Assembly: GCF_042682915.1 (NCBI RefSeq)
Contig: NZ_JBHUIW010000013.1
Coordinates: 62,001-126,000 of the forward strand
DNA length: 64,000 nt
Origin: Rhodoplanes azumiensis
GTDB lineage: Bacteria > Pseudomonadota > Alphaproteobacteria > Rhizobiales > Xanthobacteraceae
Reading direction: 5' to 3'
Shown here: positions 43,265-51,883 of the stretch, in pieces
How the letters are laid out: each line of letters starts with the position of its first letter
Position numbering within the stretch: position 1 is the first letter of the stretch
The notes under the pieces: model-generated
Told to the model about the DNA's origin: nothing
The model's database searches: none
What the model saw: only the letters and a program-made list of their open reading frames with translations
Program-made: the position numbers and the translations under genes

Positions 43265-45610
43265 ATGACCGACGCAGGCATCGGGGCGCGGCTGCCGCGC
43301 AAGGAGGACGACCGCTACATGCGCGGCCGCGGCCGCTATGTCGGCGACATCCGGCTGGCCGGCCAGCAGGAGGTGGCGTTCCTGCGCAGCCCGTTGGCCC
43401 ATGCGCGGATCCTCGCTGTCCGGGTGCCCGATCACCTGCGGTCTCAGGTGCTTCTCGCCGCCGATCTCGACGGCGTGCGCGAGATCAGGGCCGACACCAC
43501 CCTGCCCGGCTTCAAGTCCTCGACCCAGCCCGTGCTGGCGCGCGACCGGGTCCGTCACGTCGGCGAGCCGATCGCGCTCGCGGTCGCACCCTCCCGCGCC
43601 GAGGCCGAGGACATCGTCGCCGAGATCGAGATCGATTTCGAGGAGCTCCCCGCCGTCGTCGACATGCTGAAGGGCCGCGCCGCGGACGCGCCGCTGCTGC
43701 ACGAGCAGTGGGGCGACAATCTCTTTCTCGTGTCGCTCACCGACGTCAACTCCGCCGCGCTGAAGGCGAAGGCGGCCTACAGCGTGACACGCGAGCTGCG
43801 CACCGCCCGCCAGGTGATGAGCCCGCTCGAAGGCCGCGGCGTGATCGCCGAATGGGACAGCCGCGTCGGCCAGCTCGTGATCTGGTCGTCGACCCAGCAG
43901 CCGCATATCGTGCGCTCCGGTCTCGCCGAGTGTCTGGGCATCGACGAGGGCGCGATCCGGGTGATCGCGCCGGATGTCGGCGGCGGCTTCGGCTACAAGG
44001 GCATCCTGCTGCCCGAGGAGGTGGCGCTCGCCTTCGCCACGCGCCGCTTCGGCCGTCCGCTGCGCTGGCTCGAGGATCGTCGCGAGAATCTGATCGCCGG
44101 CGCCGACTGCCGCGAGCACCACTACGTGATCACGGCTTACGCGGACTCCGACGGGCGCCTACTCGGTCTCGACTGCGAGGCGAGCGTCGATTGCGGCGCC
44201 TACTCGGCCTATCCGTTCTCGGCCTGCCTGGAGGGCGGTCAGATCGGCAGCATCCTGCCCGGGCTCTACGACTTCTCGCACTACCGCTGCCGCGTGCACT
44301 CGGTCGCCACCAACAAGCCGCCGATCCTACCCTATCGCGGCGTCGCTCGCACGGGAGCCTGCTTCGCGTTGGAGGTGACGCTCGACGCGCTCGCCCGAGA
44401 GATCGGGATCGAGCCGACCGCGCTGCGCATGAGGAGCCTGGTGCGACCCGAGCAGATGCCGTTCGACAACGTGGCGAAACGGCACTTCGACTCGGGTGAT
44501 TATCCCGAGGCGCTGCGCCGCGCCATCGACGCCGTCGACCTGACGGGCGTGCGGGCGCGCCAGGCCCGCGGCGAGCCGGACGGCCGACGCATCGGCATCG
44601 GCTTCTCCATGTATGCCGAGCAGGCCGGCCACGGGACCAGCGTCTACTCCGCCTGGGGTATCCCGTTCGTGCCGGGCCACGAGCAGTGCCAGGCGCGCTT
44701 CACGCCCGACGGCGGGCTCGAATTGCGCATCGGCGCGCACAGCCACGGCCAGGGCCTGGAGACGACGCTCTCGCAGGTCGCGCATTCGATCCTCGGCGTG
44801 CCGCACGCGCTGATCAGATTGGTGCACGGCGACACCGCGATGACGCCGTACTCGACCGGCACCTGGGGCTCGCGCTGCATGATCATGTCGGGCGGAGCGG
44901 TCGCGAGCGCCTGCGACGCGCTCGCCGAGCGGGTGAAGACGATCGGCGCGGCACTGCTGCAGACCGATGTCGCCTCGGTGCGTTTGGAAGGCGGCGCGGT
45001 GGTCGGTCCGGGTGGCCGCATGAGCGTCGCCGAGATCGCCCGCACCTGGTATCGCCGACCGCAGGATCTGCCGCGCGACGTCGATCCCGGCGGCCTGGAG
45101 GTCACGGCCGGCTACAAGGCGGCGCGCGACACCGGCACGTTCAGCTACGCGGCGCACGCCGCCGTGGTCGCGGTCGACACCGAGACGGGCGAGACCGAGA
45201 TCCTCGACTACGTGATCGTCGAGGACGGCGGCGTGCTGGTCAATCCGATGATCGTCGACGGTCAGATCATCGGCGGCACGGCGCAGGGCATCGGCACCGC
45301 CTTCTACGAGGAGATGCGATACGACGAGCGCGGCCAGCCGCTCGCCTCGACGCTCTCCGATTATCTGCTCCCCGGCCCGACCGAGATGCCGAACTTGAGA
45401 ATCCTGCACATGGAGACGCCGTCACCCTACACACGCTTCGGCCAGAAGGGAATCGGCGAGGGCGGCGCCATCGCGCCGCCGGCGGCGCTCACCAACGCCG
45501 TCAACGACGCGCTGAAGGATCTCGGCGCGGAGTTGCTGATGTCGCCGATCACGCCGCGTCGCATCATCGAGGCGATCACGGCGGCGCAAAGTCGCGAGGC
45601 CGCGGAATGA
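43265..45610 (+). CDS. Molybdenum hydroxylase large subunit (xanthine dehydrogenase / CoxL-like)
   Basis: Molybdopterin-binding catalytic subunit, 781 residues from ATG 43265. RLPRKEDDRYMRGRGRYVGDIRL starts the domain; FGYKGILLPEEVALAFATRR, the active-site loop PYRGVARTGACF, GTWGSRCMIMSGGAV and GIGEGGAIAPPAALTNAV (probable catalytic Glu732) follow. The loop is YRGVAR, close to the form II AYRGAGR, and lacks the AYxCSFR Cys of true CO dehydrogenase, so it is probably a heterocycle or aldehyde hydroxylase. Gene order is large-FAD-iron sulfur. Confidence 0.92.
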   Translation: MTDAGIGARLPRKEDDRYMRGRGRYVGDIRLAGQQEVAFLRSPLAHARILAVRVPDHLRSQVLLAADLDGVREIRADTTLPGFKSSTQPVLARDRVRHVGEPIALAVAPSRAEAEDIVAEIEIDFEELPAVVDMLKGRAADAPLLHEQWGDNLFLVSLTDVNSAALKAKAAYSVTRELRTARQVMSPLEGRGVIAEWDSRVGQLVIWSSTQQPHIVRSGLAECLGIDEGAIRVIAPDVGGGFGYKGILLPEEVALAFATRRFGRPLRWLEDRRENLIAGADCREHHYVITAYADSDGRLLGLDCEASVDCGAYSAYPFSACLEGGQIGSILPGLYDFSHYRCRVHSVATNKPPILPYRGVARTGACFALEVTLDALAREIGIEPTALRMRSLVRPEQMPFDNVAKRHFDSGDYPEALRRAIDAVDLTGVRARQARGEPDGRRIGIGFSMYAEQAGHGTSVYSAWGIPFVPGHEQCQARFTPDGGLELRIGAHSHGQGLETTLSQVAHSILGVPHALIRLVHGDTAMTPYSTGTWGSRCMIMSGGAVASACDALAERVKTIGAALLQTDVASVRLEGGAVVGPGGRMSVAEIARTWYRRPQDLPRDVDPGGLEVTAGYKAARDTGTFSYAAHAAVVAVDTETGETEILDYVIVEDGGVLVNPMIVDGQIIGGTAQGIGTAFYEEMRYDERGQPLASTLSDYLLPGPTEMPNLRILHMETPSPYTRFGQKGIGEGGAIAPPAALTNAVNDALKDLGAELLMSPITPRRIIEAITAAQSREAAE

Positions 45611-45646
45611 TCAGATCGATATCCGGCGATCTCTCCGCACCCTCCG

Positions 45647-45722
45647 CTCACGCCCGCGAATCCCGACATCCAGGGGCGTCGTGTGGTGAAGCTCCTGGAT
45701 TCCCGCCTTCGCGGAGACGAAC
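45647..45722. repeat. Intergenic palindrome inside the molybdenum hydroxylase operon
   Basis: CGCCCGCGAATCCCGACATCCAGGGG is partly mirrored by CTCCTGGATTCCCGCCTTCGCGG to form a hairpin. It fills most of the 124-base gap between the large and FAD subunit genes, so the operon has been invaded by a repeat without obvious damage. Confidence 0.6.
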
Positions 45723-45734
45723 GGAGCGGGTCAC

Positions 45735-46562
45735 ATGAAGGCCGCCGCATTCGACTATGTCCGCACGGCGAGCGTCGCCGAGGCCTGTGCGCTGCTCGCT
45801 GCCGATCCGGACGCCAAGATCATGGCCGGCGGCCAATCCCTCGGGCCGATGCTGAACCTGCGGCTCGCGCGACCGACGAAGTTGATCGACATCACCCGCA
45901 TTCCCGAGCTCGGGCGCGTCGAGGAGAGCGCCGACGCCGTGACGTTCGGAGCCGTCGTCACGCACGCCGCGATCGAGGACAAGCGCGTCGTCGATCCGAC
46001 CGGCGGTTTCATGGCGCGCGTCGCCCGCGGCATCGCCTACCGGGCCGTGCGCTCGCGCGGCACCATCGGCGGCAGCCTCGCCCATGCCGACCCGGCGGCC
46101 GACTGGGTCTCGACCCTGACGGCGCTCGGCGCCGAGATCGTGATCACGAGAGCGGCAGGCGCACAGCGGCGCGTGATGGTCGAGGATTTCGTCCGAGGTG
46201 CGCTGAGCAGCGCCCTGATGGACGGCGAGATCGTCGAAAGTGTCCGCATTCCTCGCTTCTCCGCGACGGCCCGCTTCGGCTTCGAGAAGATCTGCAGAAA
46301 GACCGGCGAGTTCGCCGAGGCGATGGGGGTCGCGGTTCACGATCCGGAACGCGGCGTCTGCCGCATCGTCGTCGGGGCGACCGCCGGCCGACCGATCGTC
46401 GTCGAGGCGAGCCGCGGCGCCGGTGCGCGGCTGCTCGACCGCTTCGCCGATGCCGACACGACGCGCGACATGCTGAGCGAGGCGGGCCTCATGGGCGACG
46501 ACTTCAAGGTTCGCCTCGCCGTCGCGGCGGTCAGCCGTGCGGTCGCGGAGGTGCGCCGATGA
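45735..46562 (+). CDS. Molybdenum hydroxylase FAD-binding subunit (CoxM-like)
   Basis: FAD subunit of 275 residues. The FAD-binding motifs are AGGQSLGPMLNLRLARP (about 31-47) and TIGGSLAHADPAADW (about 111-125), and the C-terminal CO_deh_flav_C domain is present. It carries electrons from the iron-sulfur subunit to an acceptor. GGAGCGGG lies before ATG 45735. The stop overlaps the next gene by four bases. Confidence 0.92.
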   Translation: MKAAAFDYVRTASVAEACALLAADPDAKIMAGGQSLGPMLNLRLARPTKLIDITRIPELGRVEESADAVTFGAVVTHAAIEDKRVVDPTGGFMARVARGIAYRAVRSRGTIGGSLAHADPAADWVSTLTALGAEIVITRAAGAQRRVMVEDFVRGALSSALMDGEIVESVRIPRFSATARFGFEKICRKTGEFAEAMGVAVHDPERGVCRIVVGATAGRPIVVEASRGAGARLLDRFADADTTRDMLSEAGLMGDDFKVRLAVAAVSRAVAEVRR

Positions 46563-47800
46563 CCACGATCACGCTGGACGTCAACGGCCGCACCGTCACG
46601 GCCGAGGTGACGCCGCGCACGCATCTCGCCGATTTCTTGCGCGAGCACCTGCTTCTGACGGGAACTCACATCGGCTGCGAGCACGGCGTCTGCGGCGCCT
46701 GCACGGTCGAGATCGACGGCGAGATCGCGCGCTCCTGCATCACCTTCGCGGTCGCCTGCGACGGCGCGCGCGTGCGCACCATCGAGGGTTTCGACGACGA
46801 CCCGCTGATGGCGCGGCTGCGCGACGCGTTCTCCACGTCGCACGCGCTGCAATGCGGCTACTGCACGCCGGGCCAGCTCGTCGCCGCACGTGATCTGATC
46901 CGGCGCAAGTGCCTCGAGCCGGACCTCGACATCCGCACCGAGATGAGCGGCAACCTCTGCCGCTGCACCGGCTACGCCGGCATCGTCGCGGCGATCGAGA
47001 CCGTGGCGGCCGAAGCCCCCTCGGTTCCGACGCTGCCGAAGGAGCGTTGGGCCGGCCCGGCGCCAGGACCGGGCGCGCAGCCGGCCCGAGCAGCGACCGG
47101 CGCGGCGACGGGGACGGCATCGCCCTCGGTCCGTCCGCCGACACCCGGTCCTGTGCCTTGCGCCAGACCGACCATGCCGGCGCGACAGGTGAAGGTCGAG
47201 GTCGGCCCGGTCACGATTGAGAACGGCGAGACGCGCTTCACCCAGAGCTTCGTGCTGGAGCATCGGGCCGAGGCCGTTTGGGAGCTGATGCGCGATCCCG
47301 CGCGCGTCGCGGCCTGCATGCCGGGCCTCGCGCTCGATCCGCCCGGCCAGGACGGCCGCCTCGCCGGCCGCATGGCGGTGAAGCTCGGGCCGATCACCGC
47401 GGGCTTCTCGGGCGACGGCACGATGGTGCGCGACGACGATGCGCGCCGCATGGTGATCGAGGGGCGTGGCAGCGACCGCAAGAGCGGGTCTCGCGCATCG
47501 GGCCGTGTGGAATACACGCTGTCGGAAGCGGCGGCGCCCACCGGTGCTCCGGCGACGCGCGTCGCCTGCGTCATCGCCTTCACGCTGCAGGGTCCGCTCG
47601 CCCAGTTCGGCCGCTCGGATCTGGTCCGCGATCTCGTCGGCCGCATCGGGGCGGCGTTCGCATTCAACGTCGACGCGCGCCTGCGTGCCCCCGACGCCGA
47701 ACTCGCGCCGGCCGAGCTCGGCGGCGTGTCGCTGATGCTCGGCGTGCTCTTCGGGCAGATCAAGCGGGTGTTGGAGCGGCTTCTCGGACGCGCGAGCTGA
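46559..47800 (+). CDS. Fused 2Fe-2S subunit (CoxS-like) and CoxG/SRPBCC domain
   Basis: Protein of 413 residues in two parts. Residues 1-155 are the two-cluster iron-sulfur subunit: Cys40, Cys45, Cys48 and Cys60 in GCEHGVCGACTVEIDG..SC, and Cys99, Cys102, Cys134 and Cys136 in QCGYC...NLCRCTGY. A Pro/Ala-rich linker (about 155-208) leads to a CoxG/SRPBCC domain (about 209-400: WELMRDPARVAACMPGLAL, LGPITAGFSGDG), ending in a hydrophobic GVSLMLGVLFGQIKRVLERLL that could anchor it. CoxG is thought to help recruit CO dehydrogenase to the membrane. Fused here, it may tether the whole enzyme. Confidence 0.9.
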   Translation: MTTITLDVNGRTVTAEVTPRTHLADFLREHLLLTGTHIGCEHGVCGACTVEIDGEIARSCITFAVACDGARVRTIEGFDDDPLMARLRDAFSTSHALQCGYCTPGQLVAARDLIRRKCLEPDLDIRTEMSGNLCRCTGYAGIVAAIETVAAEAPSVPTLPKERWAGPAPGPGAQPARAATGAATGTASPSVRPPTPGPVPCARPTMPARQVKVEVGPVTIENGETRFTQSFVLEHRAEAVWELMRDPARVAACMPGLALDPPGQDGRLAGRMAVKLGPITAGFSGDGTMVRDDDARRMVIEGRGSDRKSGSRASGRVEYTLSEAAAPTGAPATRVACVIAFTLQGPLAQFGRSDLVRDLVGRIGAAFAFNVDARLRAPDAELAPAELGGVSLMLGVLFGQIKRVLERLLGRAS

Positions 47801-47815
47801 TCACGCCGTCGCTTC

Positions 47816-47964
47816 ACCTCTCCCCTGCGGGGAGAGGTCGGATCTCGCGCAACAGCGCGAGATCCGCGTGTGGGGGTGCCGAGGCAAACCAACCAGCGCC
47901 GTAAACCCTCGCCCCGGTTGCGCGCTACGCACGCGCCCGACCCTCTCCCCCCTCAGGGAGAGGC
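47816..47964. repeat. Composite intergenic palindrome, copy A
   Basis: CCTCTCCCCTGCGGGGAGAGG starts the element and CCCTCTCCCCCCTCAGGGAGAGG ends it, with GATCTCGCGC and its complement inside. A clear relative lies at 53118-53254, with the shared GTAAACCCTC core. It sits between the molybdenum hydroxylase operon and the convergent citryl-CoA-lyase-like gene. Confidence 0.8.
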
Positions 47965-48001
47965 ACCGGCGCCATACCGAGCCGAGACCCGAACAGCTCA
48001 T

Positions 48002-48853
48002 TCACTCCGGAACCTTGCGCGGACCCGGGCCCGTGTAGGTCCAGATCTGATCACGCGGGATCGGCCCCTTGTTACGGTAGTCCGACTGGCTCTCCTCCCA
48101 GGCATGGGCGAGGCATCCGACCGAGCGCGACAGCACGAACAGGCCGCGGCACAAAGGCGGGGGAAAGCCGAGCTCGGCGAAGACGACGGCGGTGGCGCCG
48201 TCGATGTTCATCGGCACGCGCTTGCCGCCCCGCCGCGCCGCGATCACGTCCTCGACGGCGCGCGCGATAGCGGCGAACACACCGCTCACCGCGCCCTCGG
48301 CCGCCGCCTGATCGACCAGCGCGAGGATGCGCGGGGCGCGCGGATCGAGATGATGGAAGCGGTGGCCGAAGCCCGGCACATGCTTGATACCGCGCGCCGC
48401 CAGGGCCTCGATCTCCTCGGTGACGGCCTTGGTGATCCCGGCGGCGTCGATCGTCGCGGCGGCGCGTGCTTCTTCGGGCAGCCGGGCCGCGATCGCGTCG
48501 AACAGCTCGACGCACTGCTCGCCGGCGCCGCCGTGCACGTCGCCCAGCACGTTGGTGGCCGACGCCATGGCGTTGTTGATGCCGACCCCGCAGGTCATCG
48601 CCATACGGGCGATGGCGATCGACGGCGCCTGCGGCCCGTGGTCGACGGCCGCCACCATGGCGGCCTCGAGCAGCTTGGCGGCCGGCTTCGACGGCAGCTC
48701 GCCACGGGTGAGCAGATAGACCATCTCGGCGAAGCCGATCCGGCCGATCAGATCCTCGATCGCATAACCGCGATAGCGGATCATGCCGGGCTTCATCTCG
48801 ATGATCGAGGTCGCCCACCAGTCGGACGGCGACAGCTTCTGGCGTTCGCTCAT
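48002..48853 (-). CDS. Citryl-CoA lyase-like protein (short citrate synthase family)
   Basis: Citrate-synthase-fold protein of 283 residues, far shorter than the roughly 430 of GltA. GMIRYRGYAIEDLIGRIGFAEMVYLLTRGELPS covers the start of the family domain; MAMTCGVGINNAMASATNVLGDVHGGAGEQCVELFDAI carries the first active-site His region, and GFGHRFHHLDPRAPRIL the second His. Short forms like this are usually called citryl-CoA lyase, splitting citryl-CoA to acetyl-CoA and oxaloacetate, but citramalyl- or other acyl-CoA lyase activity is possible. ATG 48853 has GAGGATCC upstream. It follows the CaiB gene in the same direction. Confidence 0.8.
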   Translation of the reverse strand: MSERQKLSPSDWWATSIIEMKPGMIRYRGYAIEDLIGRIGFAEMVYLLTRGELPSKPAAKLLEAAMVAAVDHGPQAPSIAIARMAMTCGVGINNAMASATNVLGDVHGGAGEQCVELFDAIAARLPEEARAAATIDAAGITKAVTEEIEALAARGIKHVPGFGHRFHHLDPRAPRILALVDQAAAEGAVSGVFAAIARAVEDVIAARRGGKRVPMNIDGATAVVFAELGFPPPLCRGLFVLSRSVGCLAHAWEESQSDYRNKGPIPRDQIWTYTGPGPRKVPE

Positions 48854-48885
48854 AGGATCCTCGGTTCGTTGTGTCGGCCTGTGTC

Positions 48886-48934
48886 CCGTCACCCTGAGGT
48901 GCTCGACCGGAGGTCGAGCCTCGAAGGGTGACGG
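48886..48934. repeat. Intergenic hairpin CCGTCACCCT...AGGGTGACGG
   Basis: Ten-base arms at 48886-48895 and 48925-48934 are exact complements, and the interior GAGGTGCTCGACC/GGTCGAGCCTC pairs again. It lies between the CaiB stop and the citryl-CoA-lyase-like start, where it could lower read-through. A degenerate relative is at 9908-10036. Confidence 0.8.
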
Positions 48935-48942
48935 AAGCGGCG

Positions 48943-50157
48943 TCAGACCGCGCCGCCGTCACGGAGCGCGCGAATCTCGTCCGGCCCGTAGCCGAGCTCG
49001 GCGAGCAGCACCTCGGTGTCGGCGCCGAGCGCCGGCGGCGGCGAGCGCGGCTCCGGATCGCCGCTCGCGAGCTTGAAGCCGGAGCGCACCACCGGCACCT
49101 CGCGATCGACGCCGGGGGCGCCGGGGAACCGGGTGACGAGGCCGCGCTCCTTGATGTGCGGATGCTCGAGCACCTGCGGGATCGACAGCACCTCGCCGGC
49201 CGGAATGCCCTTGGCGTTGAGCAGCACCGACCATTCCTTGGCGGTCTTTCGCGCGAGGGCCTTCTCGATCTCGGCCTTCAGCTCGGCGCGGCGCTTCTTG
49301 CGGTCCTCCCGGTCGACATAGCGCGGGTCGGTCGCGAGCTCCGGGCGACCGATCACGGCGCACAGCGCGACGAACTGCTCCTGCTTGTTGGCCGCGATGT
49401 TGAGCGGGCCGGAGCCGGTCGCGAAGGTGCCGGACGGGCTCGCCGTCATGTTCTCGTTGCCGATCGGCCGCGGCTGCACATGCGCGACCAGATAGTTCGA
49501 CACCTGCCAACCCATGGTGACCAGCGTCGACTCCAGCATCGAAACGTCGATGAACTCGCCCTCGCCGGTGCGGCCGCGACGCACCAGCGCCGCCGCGATG
49601 GCGAAGGCCGCCGTGATGCCGCCGATCGTGTCGGCGACCGGGTAGCCGACCCGCAGCGGCGCGGAATTCTCGTCGCCCGTCACGCTCATCACGCCGGCGA
49701 GTCCCTGGACGATCTGGTCGTAGGCCGGGTTGCCGTGCAAGGGGCCGGTCTGGCCGAAGCCCGAGATGGCGCAATAGACGAGGCTCGGCTTGATCTCCTT
49801 GAGGGCGGACCAGCCGAGCCCGAGGCGGTCCATCACGCCGGGGCGGAAATTCTCCACCAGCACGTCGGCGCTCTCGACCAGACGGCGAAACACCGCCTTG
49901 CCGACCTTGTCCTTCAAGTTGACGGTGAGCGATCGCTTGCCGGCGTTCTGGGCCAGGAACGAGACGCCCATCAGCGCCTTGTTGAGGTCCGGATCGGCGC
50001 CGAGCTGGCGCGCGAGGTCGCCCGTGCCCGGAACCTCCACCTTGATCACGTCGGCGCCGAGCAGCGCCATCTGATAGCAGCAGAACGGCCCCGCCAGCAC
50101 GTTGGTGAGGTCGAGAACGCGGATCTTGTCGAGGAGTGGGCTCACGGCGTGCCCCAT
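48943..50157 (-). CDS. CaiB/BaiF (class III) CoA-transferase
   Basis: CoA-transferase of 404 residues. IRVLDLTNVLAGPFCCYQMALLGADVIKVEVPGTGDLARQLGAD, VENFRPGVMDRLGLGWSALKEIKPSLVYCAISGFGQTGPLHGNPAYDQIVQGLAGVM, and VGYPVADTIGGITAAFAIAAAL (probable catalytic Asp) define the family. It is upstream of, and in line with, the citryl-CoA-lyase-like gene, so the pair may activate and then split an acid such as citrate or a methylated analogue (inference). It is only distantly like the first CaiB protein in this window. Confidence 0.9.
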   Translation of the reverse strand: MGHAVSPLLDKIRVLDLTNVLAGPFCCYQMALLGADVIKVEVPGTGDLARQLGADPDLNKALMGVSFLAQNAGKRSLTVNLKDKVGKAVFRRLVESADVLVENFRPGVMDRLGLGWSALKEIKPSLVYCAISGFGQTGPLHGNPAYDQIVQGLAGVMSVTGDENSAPLRVGYPVADTIGGITAAFAIAAALVRRGRTGEGEFIDVSMLESTLVTMGWQVSNYLVAHVQPRPIGNENMTASPSGTFATGSGPLNIAANKQEQFVALCAVIGRPELATDPRYVDREDRKKRRAELKAEIEKALARKTAKEWSVLLNAKGIPAGEVLSIPQVLEHPHIKERGLVTRFPGAPGVDREVPVVRSGFKLASGDPEPRSPPPALGADTEVLLAELGYGPDEIRALRDGGAV

Positions 50158-50344
50158 GGGACAGTGCGCGGCGCCGGCAGGTTCGGAACGAGCGAGCCGT
50201 GCATCCGGCCGATCGACCGGCGCGTGTCGCCGGTCGGGTCGATTGGCGATCCTGTGTACACGATTTCACGGTGCGGCACGAGTGACGGCTCGTCGGGTCC
50301 GGCATGTGGACGAATGCGGACCGCGACGGCGCGCCGCCCCCGGC

Positions 50345-51724
50345 CTATGCGGCGAGGATCCGCTTCAGGGTCGCGCCGTAGCGGGCCGTGATCGCCTCTC
50401 GCCCGCGATGACGACCGCCTTCGACCACGATCGCGCCGCCGGCCATCACGGTCGCCACCGCCTCGCGGCCGGCGACGAACAGGAAGGTGTCGAGCACCCG
50501 GTCGCTGGCGACCGCGGCGAGATCGGGATGCGTGGTGTCGAGCACGACCAGATCGGCCCGGCAGCCGGGCGCGATCGCGCCCGCCGGTTGCGCCAGCGCC
50601 TGGGCACCGCCGGCCAGCACCTCGGAGAGAAGCCGGCGGCCGGTCGACTCGCCCTCGGCCGTCGCCATCACGTTGCGGGCGCGGTGCGCGAGGCGCTGCG
50701 CGTATTCCAGCTGGCGCAGCTCGCCGGCCGGATCGATGTCGATGTTGGAATCGGTGCCGACGCCGAAGCGGCCGCCGCTTCCGAGATAGCGGGCGCCGTC
50801 GAAGATGCCGTCGCCGAGCGAGGCCTCGGTGAGCGGGCACAGGCCGGCGACGGCGCCGGAGCGCGCGAGCCGCACGGTCTCGTCCGGCGTCATGTGAGTC
50901 GTGTGGATCAGCACCCAGCGGCGATCGACCGGCATCTCGTCCAGAAGCCATTCGACCGGGCGACGGCCCGACCAGGCGACGCAGTCCTCGACCTCCTTCA
51001 CCTGCTCGGCGGCGTGGATGTGGATCGGCCCGTCGGGCGCGATCTCGAGCGCGGCGCGCAGCGTGTCGGGCGTCACGGCGCGCAGCGAATGCGGGGCGAT
51101 GCCGATCCGCGCCCCCGGCACCGTTGAGACCAGCACGCGGCTGCGCTCGACCAGTCGGGAAAATCGCTCGGGGTCATTGAGGAAGCGCCGCTGACCGGCG
51201 ACCGCCGGCTGCCCGCCGAGCCCGCCGTAACCATAGAGCGAGGGCAGTAATGTCAGGCCGATACCTGTCGCCGCGGCCGCCGCGGCGATGCGGCCCGCCA
51301 TCTCGCCGAGATCGGCATAGGGCGTGCCATCGACGTCGTGGTGGAGATAGTGGAACTCGGCGACGGTCGAAAAACCGCGCTCCAGCATCTGCATGTAGGC
51401 GAAGGCGGCGATCGCTTCGGCGTCGTCGGGCGTCAGATGGGCGAGGAAGCGGTACATCACCTCGCGCCAGGTCCAGAAGCTGTCGGAGGCAGGGCCACGC
51501 CGCTCGGCGAGACCCGCCATGCCGCGCTGGAAAGCGTGGCAGTGCAGATTCGGCACGCCGGGCAGCGCGAGGCCGGCGATGCGCTGCGCCCCGTCCGCCG
51601 ATGCGCCGTCCGGCGTGACGTTCGGCTCGACTGCGACGAACAGGCCGTCCCGCACCGTCACGCGCACGTTTTGCGCGAACCCGTCCGGCAGCAGCGCCCG
51701 CGCGAGCAGCCACATCTTGTCCAT
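50345..51724 (-). CDS. hutF: Formimidoylglutamate deiminase HutF
   Basis: Amidohydrolase of 459 residues in histidine degradation; it hydrolyses N-formimino-L-glutamate to N-formyl-L-glutamate and ammonia. Metal and substrate motifs are VPNLHCHAFQRGMAGLAERRG (HxH), AEFHYLHHDVDGTPY, GIAPHSLRAV, IHIHAAEQVKEVEDC, LIHTTHMTPDE and GVGTDSNIDIDPAGELR. A long upstream extension is open, but ATG 51724 matches the family start. It is divergent from hutI. Presence of HutF implies the five-step route with HutG rather than direct hydrolysis by HutE/HutG-type formiminoglutamase. Confidence 0.94.
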   Translation of the reverse strand: MDKMWLLARALLPDGFAQNVRVTVRDGLFVAVEPNVTPDGASADGAQRIAGLALPGVPNLHCHAFQRGMAGLAERRGPASDSFWTWREVMYRFLAHLTPDDAEAIAAFAYMQMLERGFSTVAEFHYLHHDVDGTPYADLGEMAGRIAAAAAATGIGLTLLPSLYGYGGLGGQPAVAGQRRFLNDPERFSRLVERSRVLVSTVPGARIGIAPHSLRAVTPDTLRAALEIAPDGPIHIHAAEQVKEVEDCVAWSGRRPVEWLLDEMPVDRRWVLIHTTHMTPDETVRLARSGAVAGLCPLTEASLGDGIFDGARYLGSGGRFGVGTDSNIDIDPAGELRQLEYAQRLAHRARNVMATAEGESTGRRLLSEVLAGGAQALAQPAGAIAPGCRADLVVLDTTHPDLAAVASDRVLDTFLFVAGREAVATVMAGGAIVVEGGRHRGREAITARYGATLKRILAA

Positions 51725-51883
51725 CGCCCTCGTCCTCCGTCTTCCCCCTCTTCCCGCGGACGGGGAGAGGACGCGCCGGCGCCGATGCCGGCCCGACGCG
51801 GCGGACCATAGCGGAGGGCGCGGCGATTCTGTATGGGACGGAACGCGGGCGCGACATGCGTGCGCGACCTCGACGAGGCTTCG

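Noticed and set aside
43265..47800. Carbon monoxide dehydrogenase (coxMSL)
   Set aside because: The active-site loop lacks the AYxCSFR Cys that binds the copper, and the neighbours are catabolic genes, so a heterocycle or aldehyde hydroxylase is more likely.
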